Shown here in pieces: positions 25,599-33,741 of a DNA stretch of 64,000 bases. Within the stretch, counting starts at the first letter, position 1; every line of letters starts with the position of its first letter. This stretch comes from Nocardia blacklockiae. Lineage in GTDB: Bacteria; Actinomycetota; Actinomycetes; Mycobacteriales; Mycobacteriaceae. Made by a program: the position numbers and the translations under genes. Where the stretch lies: NCBI RefSeq assembly GCF_015477355.1, contig NZ_JADLRJ010000002.1, positions 620,001-684,000 of the forward strand, in the 5' to 3' direction. The notes under the pieces are model-generated. The model was given only the letters and a program-made list of their open reading frames with translations, did not search any database and was not told where the DNA came from.

Positions 25599-26222
25599 TC
25601 AGGCGGCGTTCGCTTCGCTGTCGAGCAGTGCGGTGATCGTCCGAGCGGTGAATGCGATCGCTTCCTTGCGCTGACGGGGATCGGATTCTGTGATCGCGAT
25701 CCGTACCACCGCGGCGAAACAGGTGTTCAGCACCACCAGGCTCATCACGTCGTAGACGTGGTCGTCGCCGGGCCCGAGCTTTCGGATCAGTAGATCCTTG
25801 ATCTGCGAACGCATCCGGGGCTCGAATTCGGGGAGGCCACTGCTGTAGTACTGCAACCCGGCCACCAGCGCCCGCACCAATCCGGCCCGCTCGACCAGAT
25901 AGTCGGTCACCACTTCCAGCACGCCGCCGATCATTTCGTCGAAGGGTTCGTCGACACGCTCGACCAGCCGCTGCACGAACTGTTTCTCGATGTCCTCGAG
26001 CAGCCGAACCAGGAGTTCGTCGACCATGACCGCTCGATCGGAGAAGTACCGGTAGACCGTGCCGATGCTGACCCCGGACTCCGCGGCGATGCGGTTCGTC
26101 GAGGTGCCGGCGATTCCGCGCTGTCCGAACAACCGCGCCGCGGTCGCGAGAATATGGTCGCGGGTGGCCTTCGCACGCTCCTGCGAGGGCCGACGACGCG
26201 GAACGGTTGCCTTCGTTGGCAT
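25599..26222 (-). CDS. TetR-family regulator
   Basis: A 207-residue regulator. The DNA-binding domain contains RDHILATAARLFGQRGIAGT, STNRIAAESGVSIGTVYRYF and SDRAVMVDELL. The ATG at 26222 is preferred over a far upstream start because GGAGA precedes it. It lies 200 bp upstream of the esterase in the same direction and may control it, though the gap allows separate transcription. Confidence 0.85.
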   Translation of the reverse strand: MPTKATVPRRRPSQERAKATRDHILATAARLFGQRGIAGTSTNRIAAESGVSIGTVYRYFSDRAVMVDELLVRLLEDIEKQFVQRLVERVDEPFDEMIGGVLEVVTDYLVERAGLVRALVAGLQYYSSGLPEFEPRMRSQIKDLLIRKLGPGDDHVYDVMSLVVLNTCFAAVVRIAITESDPRQRKEAIAFTARTITALLDSEANAA

Positions 26223-26440
26223 CACGTCTCCTGTCACACTTCCGAGCGGCACTGGACCTCGATTAGTGTAACGGCACGAAACAGGCTCCCCGGCGGCACA
26301 ACGGCTGGCCGATTCACCCCGCACCGAAGTTTCTATCAATTCCCTAACCGTTACCGAACGGTCCCCCAGCACTGCGCTCATAGCGTCGACGGCGTTCGAC
26401 AGTTCGGACGAAGCATCGTCCCCGAGCGCAGGAGTTGCCC

Positions 26441-26818
26441 ATGTCGTTGTTCACCGTTCGCCGCCTCGCCGCCGCTCTCGCGGGCGGTGCCGCCGTCGTG
26501 GCGCTGGCGCTGCCCGCCGTAGCCGCCGCCGAGCCCGCGCCCGGCCCGCCCGCGCCCCCGCAGATCGAAACAGGCCCTGACGGACAGCGTTTCGTGATCG
26601 GCCCCGAGGGCCAGCGGATCCTCATCGGCCCCGACGGCCGGGGCGAGTTCACCGGACCCGACGGACGCCGCGTCGTCATCGTCGCCCCCGGCGACGGTGC
26701 GCCCGGCGGCCCCGGCCCGTGCGAGGCCGCCCCGGGTGGGGACCCAGGGCGGATTCACATCGAGCGCGACGACGTCGACGACGCGGGCCGGCACGTCATC
26801 ATCTGCTCCCGGCGCTGA
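26441..26818 (+). CDS. Secreted protein with four 9-residue repeats
   Basis: A 125-residue protein. A signal peptide (RRLAAALAGGAAVVALALPAVA) is followed by cleavage around AAAEP. The mature part has four near repeats, GPDGQRFVI, GPEGQRILI, GPDGRGEFT and GPDGRRVVI, then a C-terminal part with two cysteines (PCEAA and IICSRR) that could form a disulphide. GCAGGAG precedes the ATG. It lies just before the two-component pair in the same direction and might be a target or accessory. No family recognised. Confidence 0.7.
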   Translation: MSLFTVRRLAAALAGGAAVVALALPAVAAAEPAPGPPAPPQIETGPDGQRFVIGPEGQRILIGPDGRGEFTGPDGRRVVIVAPGDGAPGGPGPCEAAPGGDPGRIHIERDDVDDAGRHVIICSRR

Positions 26819-26842
26819 CCCGCTCGTCGCTATCGTCGAATC

Positions 26843-27532
26843 GTGACGAGCAGTCGAGTACTCGTGGTCGACGACGACGCCCGCGTGCTCACCTCGGTGG
26901 CGCGCGGGCTGCGGCTGTCGGGCTTCGAGGTGGACACCGCCGCGGACGGGGCTTCCGCGCTGGCCGCCATCGCCGCCGACGCCCCCGCGGCCATGGTCTT
27001 GGACCTGAATATGCCACGGCTGGACGGGGTTCAGGTCGTCACCGCCCTGCGCGCCCTCGGCAACGACATCCCCATCTGCGTGCTCAGCGCGCGTTCGGAG
27101 GTCGTCGACCGGATCGGCGCACTCGAAGCGGGCGCCGACGACTACCTCACCAAACCCTTCGACCTGGGCGAACTCGCCGCCCGCCTGCGCGCCCTGCTGC
27201 GCCGCGTCCCCGCGCCGACCGCCGACCCCGGCCGCACCGTCGTCGGCCCGCTGACCGTCCTGCCCGCCGCCCGCCGCGCCTACCTCGACGGCCGCCCCTT
27301 GGAGCTCACCAAACGCGAATTCGATCTGCTGGCCGCCCTCGCCACCGCGCCCGGCCAGGTCCTGAGCCGCTCGCAGCTGCTGAATCGCGTGTGGGGCTAT
27401 GACTTTCGCACCCAGACCAAGGTCGTGGACGTCTTCGTGGCATACCTGCGCCGCAAGATCGAGGCCACCGGCGGTCCCCGCCTCGTCCACACCGTCCGCG
27501 GCGTCGGTTTCGTCCTGCGGGTGGAACCATGA
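26843..27532 (+). CDS. OmpR-family response regulator, PrrA-like
   Basis: A 229-residue two-component response regulator. The receiver domain has acidic DDD at 10-12, the phospho-acceptor D54 in [11 protein letters not shown], and K104 in YLTKPF. The C-terminal winged helix has the OmpR signature [22 protein letters not shown] and [13 protein letters not shown], ending [12 protein letters not shown]. Whole-length similarity to mycobacterial PrrA is apparent by eye ([20 protein letters not shown]). GTG start. It overlaps the sensor gene by 4 bp. Confidence 0.88.
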   Translation: MTSSRVLVVDDDARVLTSVARGLRLSGFEVDTAADGASALAAIAADAPAAMVLDLNMPRLDGVQVVTALRALGNDIPICVLSARSEVVDRIGALEAGADDYLTKPFDLGELAARLRALLRRVPAPTADPGRTVVGPLTVLPAARRAYLDGRPLELTKREFDLLAALATAPGQVLSRSQLLNRVWGYDFRTQTKVVDVFVAYLRRKIEATGGPRLVHTVRGVGFVLRVEP

Positions 27533-28956
27533 AACGCCCCGTGTCCCTGCGCACTCGGGTGGCCTTTGCCAGCGCCACCGCCGCCACTCTCGTCGCCGCC
27601 GCGATGTGCGCGACCTTCTTCGCCCTCGCGCCCTCGGGCACCGAACAGCAGGTCGACAAGGCCGTACGCTCGCTGCGCATCACCGCTTTCACTCCTGCCG
27701 ACCCGAATTCCTCTGCCCCAGAGGCGGATTCGATCCCTCCGCCGCCGGGGATTCCGGGCCCGTACCGCGCGGCGCCCGGCACCTCGGAGGACTCCACTCC
27801 GACCGAGGCGGACCACACCGGCCCTGCCGATGCCACGAATTGCTCTGCACTGCAACCCGACTCGACCGGATGCCCAGCCGAACCACCCGGTCGACCGCCC
27901 GCCGGCCGCTACCTCTTCCTGACCCAGCGCACCGACGACCCCGCCCCGCTCACCTGGGATATCCCCACGCAGATGGCGCCCGGCGGCACCGTCCTGGTCG
28001 CCGCGAGCGTCCCCCAGCAGACGCTCGCGCAGACCGTCGCCGATCAGCGCGCCCGCATTCTCGCGATCGGCGCGGCGGCGATCGCCATCGCGGCGGGACT
28101 CGGCTGGTTGTTCGCCCACCGCGCGGTCCTCCCGCTGCGCAAGCTGACCACCGCTACCGCGGACGTGGGAACCCGTCTGTCCCTGGACGTTCCGCCCGCA
28201 CACGGCACCACCGAGACCGCCGAACTCACCGCCGCCATGAACCGCATGCTCGACCGCATCGCGGAGGAACGCCACCACACCGCCGACGCGCTGGCCGCCG
28301 CCCGCGACTTCGCCGCCACCTCGGCCCACGAGCTGCGCACCCCGCTCACCTCCATGCGCACAGATCTGCAAGTCCTGCGCACCATGGACCTTCCCGAACC
28401 CGAACGCCACGAGATCCTCGACGACCTCCTCACCACCCAGCGCTCCGTCGAGGACACCCTGGCCGCCCTGGAACGCCTGGCGCTGGGCGAACTCGCCACG
28501 GCCGACGATTTCGACGATGTCGATCTCGACGACCTCATCGACCAGATCGTCGAAGACGCGCACCGCACCCACCCCGACGTCACCGTCGACTCCACCGTCG
28601 CCGAGCCCCTGCGCCTTCGGGGCCTCGCCGCGGGCCTGCGCAGCATCCTCGAGAACGCCGTCACCAACTCCGTCCGCCACGGACATGCGACCCGCGTCGA
28701 ACTCACCGCCCGCCGCGACGGCGACCGCATCGAACTCGTCGTCGACGACAACGGCACCGGCATCCCCGAACACGACCGCGACCGCCTCTTCGACCGCTTC
28801 GCCCGCGGTGACACCACCGCGGCGGGCAGCGGCCTCGGCCTGGCTTTGGTCGCCCAGCAGGCCCGATTGCACGGCGGCACAGCACAACTCACAGACAGCC
28901 CGCTCGGCGGCACCCGCCTGCACGTCACCCTGCGAGACACGCCACACGACGGCTGA
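27529..28956 (+). CDS. Sensor histidine kinase, PrrB-like
   Basis: A 475-residue membrane kinase. Membrane helices lie at about 12-34 and 177-196, with a Pro-rich extracellular domain between them that carries two cysteines. A HAMP domain follows (about 197-250), then the H-box [12 protein letters not shown] with H267, the N-box [16 protein letters not shown], and G-boxes [16 protein letters not shown] and [12 protein letters not shown]. It would autophosphorylate and pass phosphate to the coupled regulator. Pro-rich insertion in the sensor loop makes it longer than PrrB. Confidence 0.88.
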   Translation: MKRPVSLRTRVAFASATAATLVAAAMCATFFALAPSGTEQQVDKAVRSLRITAFTPADPNSSAPEADSIPPPPGIPGPYRAAPGTSEDSTPTEADHTGPADATNCSALQPDSTGCPAEPPGRPPAGRYLFLTQRTDDPAPLTWDIPTQMAPGGTVLVAASVPQQTLAQTVADQRARILAIGAAAIAIAAGLGWLFAHRAVLPLRKLTTATADVGTRLSLDVPPAHGTTETAELTAAMNRMLDRIAEERHHTADALAAARDFAATSAHELRTPLTSMRTDLQVLRTMDLPEPERHEILDDLLTTQRSVEDTLAALERLALGELATADDFDDVDLDDLIDQIVEDAHRTHPDVTVDSTVAEPLRLRGLAAGLRSILENAVTNSVRHGHATRVELTARRDGDRIELVVDDNGTGIPEHDRDRLFDRFARGDTTAAGSGLGLALVAQQARLHGGTAQLTDSPLGGTRLHVTLRDTPHDG

Positions 28957-29007
28957 ATCGCGTTCGGCTCGCTGCGACCGTCGCTCGGCAGAAAGCCGAT
29001 GCGGGCG

Positions 29008-29080
29008 CGCAGTAGCGAAGTAGGCACGCGGTGTCGCGGCGAGTGGCCACGTCCTCCAAGTCGTCGTCGAGCAGGTCAGC
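29008..29080 (-). pseudogene. Relic of an integrase C-terminus
   Basis: About 75 bp here match the 3' part of the AICE integrase gene (761-835) at roughly 79 percent by hand alignment, with a 2-base gap. On the minus strand it reads ADLLDDDLEDVATR, against ADLFDDDLEDVAAR in the intact integrase. No other integrase sequence or tRNA is seen beside it. It is probably what is left of an older related element. Confidence 0.6.
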
Positions 29081-29238
29081 TCAGCGCCTTCGTCGCCAGA
29101 GCCCCGTCCGATCCATAGGCGACGACGCTCCGAGCGCATGGCCGAAACCCGTGTCAGTGGTCATGTCAGGGCGGTGTCAGCTCCGTAACAGCCGACCCGG
29201 CGAGAGTGATCACAACACCTCGACGAAAGGCGAAAACA

Positions 29239-30045
29239 ATGTCCCGCAACGCTACTTCGAACTCGATCTGGACCGGCATGGTGACGGTGGACGACACCGC
29301 GCTGGCGGTGACCGACACCGGCGGGTCCGGGCGGCCGGTCGTCTATCTGAACGGATCGTATGCCAGCCAACGGCATTGGCGGCGCGTGATCGACGACCTC
29401 GGCCCCGCCTATCGGCACATCACCTTCGACGAGCGGGCGCGCGGGAAGTCGAAGCGGTCCGCGGACTACTCGTTCGAGGCGTGCCTGCGCGACATCGATG
29501 CGGTGCTGGCCGCACGGGGCGTGGAGCAGCCGCTGCTGGTCGGGTGGTCCTACGGCGCTCTGCTGGGGGTCTACTGGGCCGATCGTCACCCGGATCGGGC
29601 GCTGGGTGTGGTCGGGGTCGACGGGCCGTACCCGTCCGGCTGGACCGACGAGGCGGGCCGGGAGCGACTGCGGAAGACGTTCCGGCGGATGCGGCCGCTG
29701 ATCCCGCTGGTCGCGCCGTTCGGCTTGGCCGCGCGGATGAGCGCCGACCAGCACGCCGAGATCCAGATCGAGTCCCACGCGCTGCACGCCGCCCTCGGCC
29801 CCACCCTCGACCGCATCGCCCTCCCGGTCCGCTATGTGGCCGCCTCGGCCGAGACCGTCTACGACAAGGGCGGCGAGCTGGAGCAGATGCGCCGCACCCT
29901 CGACCCGTATCTTGCGCGGAACCCGAACCTGAAGATCAGCGCGAGGGTCGCCAGCGACCACGGCAAGATCCTGCGCAACGACTCCCCCGCCGTCGCCGAC
30001 GCGGTGCGCGAGGTCGCGGGGCTCCTCGACAGCCAGGCCCGCTGA
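29239..30045 (+). CDS. Alpha/beta hydrolase
   Basis: A 268-residue soluble hydrolase of the haloperoxidase/esterase type. It has the oxyanion strand VVYLNGSYASQRHW, FDERARGKSKRS, the nucleophile elbow GWSYGAL with S104, and a late HGK segment (VASDHGKILRND) with the likely catalytic His. The ATG at 29239 follows GAAAGG. The substrate is unknown. It stands alone between the PrrAB-like pair and the tandem repeat. Confidence 0.82.
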   Translation: MSRNATSNSIWTGMVTVDDTALAVTDTGGSGRPVVYLNGSYASQRHWRRVIDDLGPAYRHITFDERARGKSKRSADYSFEACLRDIDAVLAARGVEQPLLVGWSYGALLGVYWADRHPDRALGVVGVDGPYPSGWTDEAGRERLRKTFRRMRPLIPLVAPFGLAARMSADQHAEIQIESHALHAALGPTLDRIALPVRYVAASAETVYDKGGELEQMRRTLDPYLARNPNLKISARVASDHGKILRNDSPAVADAVREVAGLLDSQAR

Positions 30046-30087
30046 GCCGCAACGAAACACGTTCCCGCGCAATGTCATTCGCATCCA

Positions 30088-30330
30088 GCGAAACCTACGC
30101 ACGCAACGGCACTCGCGACGGGTGGAACCTACCCACGCAACGGCACTCGCGGCGAGCGAAACCTACTCCCGCGCAACGCCCTCACGCCGAGCGACCCATC
30201 CCACACAACGGCATGCGCGGCGGGCGAAACCTACCCACGCAACGGCACTCGCGGCGAGCGAAACCTACTCCCGCGCAACGCCCTCACGCCGAGCGACCCA
30301 TCCCACACAACGGCACTCGCGGCGACTGAC
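30088..30330. repeat. Tandem repeat: 102-bp unit made of three 33-35 bp subunits
   Basis: The unit from about 30127 recurs almost exactly from 30229 (period 102 bp). Each unit has three related parts that begin GCGAAACCTACCCACGCAAC, GCGAAACCTACTCCCGCGCA and GCGACCCATCCCACACAACG, so it is a higher-order repeat. Because 102 is a multiple of 3, frames stay open across it, but no ribosome site or plausible protein is present. It fills the gap between the hydrolase and the CPBP gene. Confidence 0.8.
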
Positions 30331-30383
30331 CCCCGCCGCGAGTGCCCGCTGCCCACTCACCCACCGGCACAAGGAATCTGGCC

Positions 30384-31175
30384 ATGCCCGCTCTCGTAGA
30401 CACCCGACCACATCGCTTGGCCGAACGGCTGCTGAGCGATCGCCACCCCGTACCGCTGTCGATCCTGCTGCACCTGGTCCCCGGTGCCCTGATCGTCGCC
30501 GCCTACCTGCTCATCGGCGAACCGCTCGTCGACGCCATCGACTATCCGCACTTCGCCGGCTGGGCCATCGCCCTGTGCGCGGTTCTCCTGCCGATCCTGG
30601 CGGGCCTGCTGTGGCTGGGCTACCGCCGCAACGGACGGCTCGCACTCGACGACGTGCTGCATTACACCGGCAGGCCGGTTCCACGCGGGAAACTGGTCGC
30701 GATGGTCGTCCCGCTCATCCTGTGGATGATCACCCTGGGTTACGCACTGGCACCGGTGAGCGAATACTTCCTCGAAAATCTCTTCACCTGGCTGCCCTAC
30801 GCCGACACCGGCAGCAATGGCGCCAACACCTACCTGAACGGATACTCGCACTCCACCACGCTCACGACCATGCTGATCTGCTTGCCGTTCACCGGATTCG
30901 CACTGCCTCTCATCGAGGAGCTGTACTTCCGCGGCTTCCTACTGCCCCGCATCGCGCACCTCGGCCGCCGGGCGCCCGTGCTCAACACGGTTCTGTTCTC
31001 GCTGTATCACCTCTGGTCACCGTGGGCGTTCGTCTCCCGCGTGCTCTTCACGTTCCCCGGCTACTGGCTCGCCTGGCGGCATCGGGACATCCGAATCTCG
31101 ATCGGAATGCACGTCGGCTCGGCGACCGTCCTGGCGACCCTGGGCACCCTCGCCCTCGCCCTGAATCTGATTTGA
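30384..31175 (+). CDS. CPBP-family intramembrane metalloprotease
   Basis: A 263-residue membrane protein of the CAAX protease/bacteriocin-processing (Abi) family. The core motif E178E179LYFRGFLLPR is followed by a conserved His in FSLYHLWSP. About seven hydrophobic helices are seen. Members cleave or protect membrane peptides; the substrate is unknown. The ATG at 30384 follows AAGGAA. Confidence 0.85.
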   Translation: MPALVDTRPHRLAERLLSDRHPVPLSILLHLVPGALIVAAYLLIGEPLVDAIDYPHFAGWAIALCAVLLPILAGLLWLGYRRNGRLALDDVLHYTGRPVPRGKLVAMVVPLILWMITLGYALAPVSEYFLENLFTWLPYADTGSNGANTYLNGYSHSTTLTTMLICLPFTGFALPLIEELYFRGFLLPRIAHLGRRAPVLNTVLFSLYHLWSPWAFVSRVLFTFPGYWLAWRHRDIRISIGMHVGSATVLATLGTLALALNLI

Positions 31176-31270
31176 CCGGTCGTGACGACGAAGAGCCCGC
31201 GCTGGGACGACCGAGCCGCAATGGGTAGCCGACGACTGACGCCCCCGAACAACCCGCGAGACGAAGGAGT

Positions 31271-32134
31271 ATGGACACCATGATCCTGAACGAGACCTAC
31301 ACCCTCTCGAACGACGTCCGCATCCCGAAGCTGGGGTTGGGCACCTGGTTCATCGACGACGACAAGGCCGGCGACGCGGTGATCCAGGCCGTGCGGCTCG
31401 GCTATCGCCACATCGATACCGCGCAGGCCTACGGAAATGAACGCGGCGTCGGCGAAGGGGTACGTAGCAGCGGCGTCGGGCGGGACGAGTTGTTCGTGAC
31501 GACCAAGCTGGCGGCGGAGATCAAGGAGTACGACCGGGCCGCCGCGGCCATCGACGGTTCACTGACCACATTGGGTCTGGACCACATCGATCTGATGCTG
31601 ATCCACAGCCCGCAACCCTGGAACGACTTCCGCGGCGGCGACTACGCCGAGGGCAATCGCGAGGCATGGCGGGCATTGGAGGACGCGTACCGGGCAGGGA
31701 AGATCCGGTCGATCGGCGTCTCCAATTTCGAGCAGCACGATCTGGAGAACATCGAAGCGGCCTGCACCGTCACACCCCACGTCAACCAGTTGCTCGTCCA
31801 CGCGGGCAACACCCCGGCCGAACTCCTCGCCTACTGCGACAGCAAGAACATTCTCGTGGAAGCGTATTCGCCCATCGCGCACGGGGAGATCCTGAAGAAC
31901 CATGATGTTCAGGCGATGGCCGACCGCTACGGCGTGACCGTTCCGCAGCTCTGCATCCGCTACACCCTCCAACTGGGCACCGTGTCACTGCCGAAGACCG
32001 CCAACCCCGACCATATGCGCAGCAATGCCCAGGTCGACTTCGAGATCGAAGACGACGATATGAAGACCCTGCGAAACCTGCGCGCCCAGGACTACGGCGA
32101 CCACAGCGTGTTCCCCGTATACAGCGGCAGGTGA
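31271..32134 (+). CDS. Aldo/keto reductase
   Basis: A 287-residue NADPH-dependent TIM-barrel reductase. The catalytic tetrad is visible: Asp and Tyr in GYRHIDTAQAYGNE, Lys in FVTTKLA, and His in LMLIHSPQPW. RSIGVSNFEQHDL and PLPKT-like VSLPKTANPDHM fit cofactor binding. AAGGAG lies only 1 base before the ATG at 31271, so the ATG at 31280 could be the true start. It reduces aldehydes or ketones, substrate unknown. Confidence 0.9.
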   Translation: MDTMILNETYTLSNDVRIPKLGLGTWFIDDDKAGDAVIQAVRLGYRHIDTAQAYGNERGVGEGVRSSGVGRDELFVTTKLAAEIKEYDRAAAAIDGSLTTLGLDHIDLMLIHSPQPWNDFRGGDYAEGNREAWRALEDAYRAGKIRSIGVSNFEQHDLENIEAACTVTPHVNQLLVHAGNTPAELLAYCDSKNILVEAYSPIAHGEILKNHDVQAMADRYGVTVPQLCIRYTLQLGTVSLPKTANPDHMRSNAQVDFEIEDDDMKTLRNLRAQDYGDHSVFPVYSGR

Positions 32135-32137
32135 ATC

Positions 32138-32314
32138 TCAGCGACCGACGTCGGAGGACGTGCCGGACCCGTTGCTGGCTGTCGGGCGCGCGGCCGTGAC
32201 GAGGTAGCGGCGGCCCGCGACCCGCACCGGCCGGTACCGCACGACCGGGTCGGTCACCACGATCCATTCCTGCGGGCTACCCGCGAGAATTCGGATTGCA
32301 CTTGAAACCAACAT
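32138..32314 (-). CDS. Small hypothetical protein after the DUF3467 gene
   Basis: A 58-residue protein (MLVSSAIRILAGSPQEWIVV...VRVAGRRYLVTAARPT). It starts 9 bases after the stop of the DUF3467 gene, with AGGAAA upstream, so the two are likely co-transcribed. No domain recognised; a beta-rich core followed by a Ser/Thr/Gly tail. Confidence 0.55.
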   Translation of the reverse strand: MLVSSAIRILAGSPQEWIVVTDPVVRYRPVRVAGRRYLVTAARPTASNGSGTSSDVGR

Positions 32315-32323
32315 TTCATTTTC

Positions 32324-32632
32324 CTATTCACCCAGCGGCACGATCGCACCGAATTGCTGCTCGTAATTGCTCATGCTGTCGTTCAAAGTCTGCATGAGGC
32401 GAAAGATCATCGACGGCGGGAACTTCACGCGCGCAACCACCTGGACCGGCTGGCGCAGTACCGGTTTACCGTCCTCGTCTTGGCCCGGGTCGGCCGGCAG
32501 GTGCACGAGGAAATCGAGGGTGAAATCCGTGCGGTTGTACCAGCAGGTGAATCCATTGGCATAGACACCGATGCTCATCGCCTCGGGCACGATCACCTCG
32601 ACGCGCACAGGGGGCGGAGTGGTTTCGCTCAT
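32324..32632 (-). CDS. DUF3467 protein
   Basis: A 102-residue protein with the DUF3467 features YANGFTCWYNRTDFTLDF and PPSMIFRLMQTLNDSMSNYEQQFG. The ATG at 32632 or a GTG two codons upstream may start it. Function of the family is unknown. It heads a small operon that lies downstream of the Gln/Ala coiled-coil gene on the same strand. Confidence 0.72.
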   Translation of the reverse strand: MSETTPPPVRVEVIVPEAMSIGVYANGFTCWYNRTDFTLDFLVHLPADPGQDEDGKPVLRQPVQVVARVKFPPSMIFRLMQTLNDSMSNYEQQFGAIVPLGE

Positions 32633-32704
32633 GGTCACACCCGGCGGCGACGCGCGAATGGGTCACCCGGGCAGAGTGACCCATTCGACGTCACCTCGGT
32701 TCTC

Positions 32705-33199
32705 CTAACGGGTCTGCTGCATCCGGGTCTGCTGCCGCAGCTGGTGCAGCTGCATCTCCCAGCGGCCGGCCCGGTCCTGGTTGCGGTTGGCCTGGTCGTC
32801 GGCCTGCTGCGCCAGCTGGTTGGCCTGGTCGGCCTGGTCCTGGGCGGTCTGGGCGCGCTGCTGGGACTGGTTCGCCTCACCTTGGGCCTGCTGGGCCTGC
32901 TGCTGCGCGCGGTCGGCGTCGTTCTGGGCCTGCTGGGCCTGGTTCTGCGCCTGCACAGCCTGCTGCCTGGCCTGCTGTGCCTGTTGGTTGGCCTGGTTGG
33001 CCTCGTTCTGCGCGATATTCGCCTGCTGCTGGACCTGCCGGGCCTGCTGCTGCGCCTGGCGGGCCAGGTTCTGGGCCTGCTGGGCGTACTGGCGGGCGTT
33101 CTGCGCCTCGTGCCGAGCGTCGTCGACCTGCGCGCGGAGTTCGTCGATATCCCGAACGGTGAGCATGTCGGCCCGCGGCTCGTTGGTCTCCTGTGCCAT
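32705..33199 (-). CDS. Gln/Ala-rich coiled-coil protein
   Basis: A 164-residue protein. After a short lead (DIDELRAQVDDARHEAQNAR) about 100 residues are built from repeats of the form QAQQQA/NQANQQA with alanines every 3-4 residues, so a long alpha-helical coiled coil of Alacoil type is expected. There is no signal peptide. The ATG at 33199 follows AGGAG by 9 bases. Function unknown; it may be a spacer or structural partner of the neighbouring type VII-like proteins. Confidence 0.7.
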   Translation of the reverse strand: MAQETNEPRADMLTVRDIDELRAQVDDARHEAQNARQYAQQAQNLARQAQQQARQVQQQANIAQNEANQANQQAQQARQQAVQAQNQAQQAQNDADRAQQQAQQAQGEANQSQQRAQTAQDQADQANQLAQQADDQANRNQDRAGRWEMQLHQLRQQTRMQQTR

Positions 33200-33471
33200 C
33201 TCGGAATCTCCTGTATCGCTGATTGTTTTTCGGTGTCCCCTGCGTCGATGGAGCGGGATGGACGAATTATGCGCCCGGTACGACACGGGAAGCGGTAAAC
33301 GCGAAATATGGCCGTAACAATCTTGGATTTGTCGAGAGGACTCGACCGCACGGCGGCCCGTGGCGCATTTTCGGCAGCGCAGGTCCGGATCACGTAGACG
33401 CGAAAATCAATATCGAAATTGCCGGACAGCGAACGCGCGGATATCTACAGCCGTCGACCGTCGATCGGCCC

Positions 33472-33741
33472 CTAGTCGTCGGGGTTGCGACGGTCCGCTC
33501 CGGCCTCACGGAAGACGAGGGCGAGAGTTTCTTCGTCCAGCGGCCGTTCGGGCTCCGGCTTCTCGTACGGGTTTTCTCTTGCAATCGGAAGCATTTCTTC
33601 GTATCCGGGGTCGCCGGGGAAGAACTCCTCGAAGCCGTTGTAGAAGACGCCGTCCTCGGTCCGGCCACGCAAGGGGACGAGGATCGTCTCGCCGTCCTCG
33701 GCGAGCATGGGCGGGCTGGTGTCATCCGAATACGCTGTCAA
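33472..33741 (-). CDS. Acidic small protein behind the toxin gene (possible immunity protein)
   Basis: An 89-residue very acidic protein (GYEEMLPIARENPYEKPEPE, DEETLALVFREAGAD). It starts at TTG 33741 after a strong GGAGG, overlapping the end of the toxin gene by 20 bp, so translation is coupled. Small acidic proteins translated right after a polymorphic toxin are often immunity proteins; here this rests on position and charge only. Confidence 0.6.
   Translation of the reverse strand: MTAYSDDTSPPMLAEDGETILVPLRGRTEDGVFYNGFEEFFPGDPGYEEMLPIARENPYEKPEPERPLDEETLALVFREAGADRRNPDD

Noticed and set aside
27397-29139. 580-codon minus-strand frame over the PrrB-like gene
   Set aside because: Antisense shadow; only its first part overlaps the integrase relic, which is in another frame.
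30088-30330. CRISPR array
   Set aside because: Repeats are contiguous with no unique spacers and no cas genes occur in the window.
30122-31228. 368-codon frame through the 102-bp repeat and CPBP gene
   Set aside because: It stays open only because the repeat length is a multiple of 3; the real CPBP frame is different.
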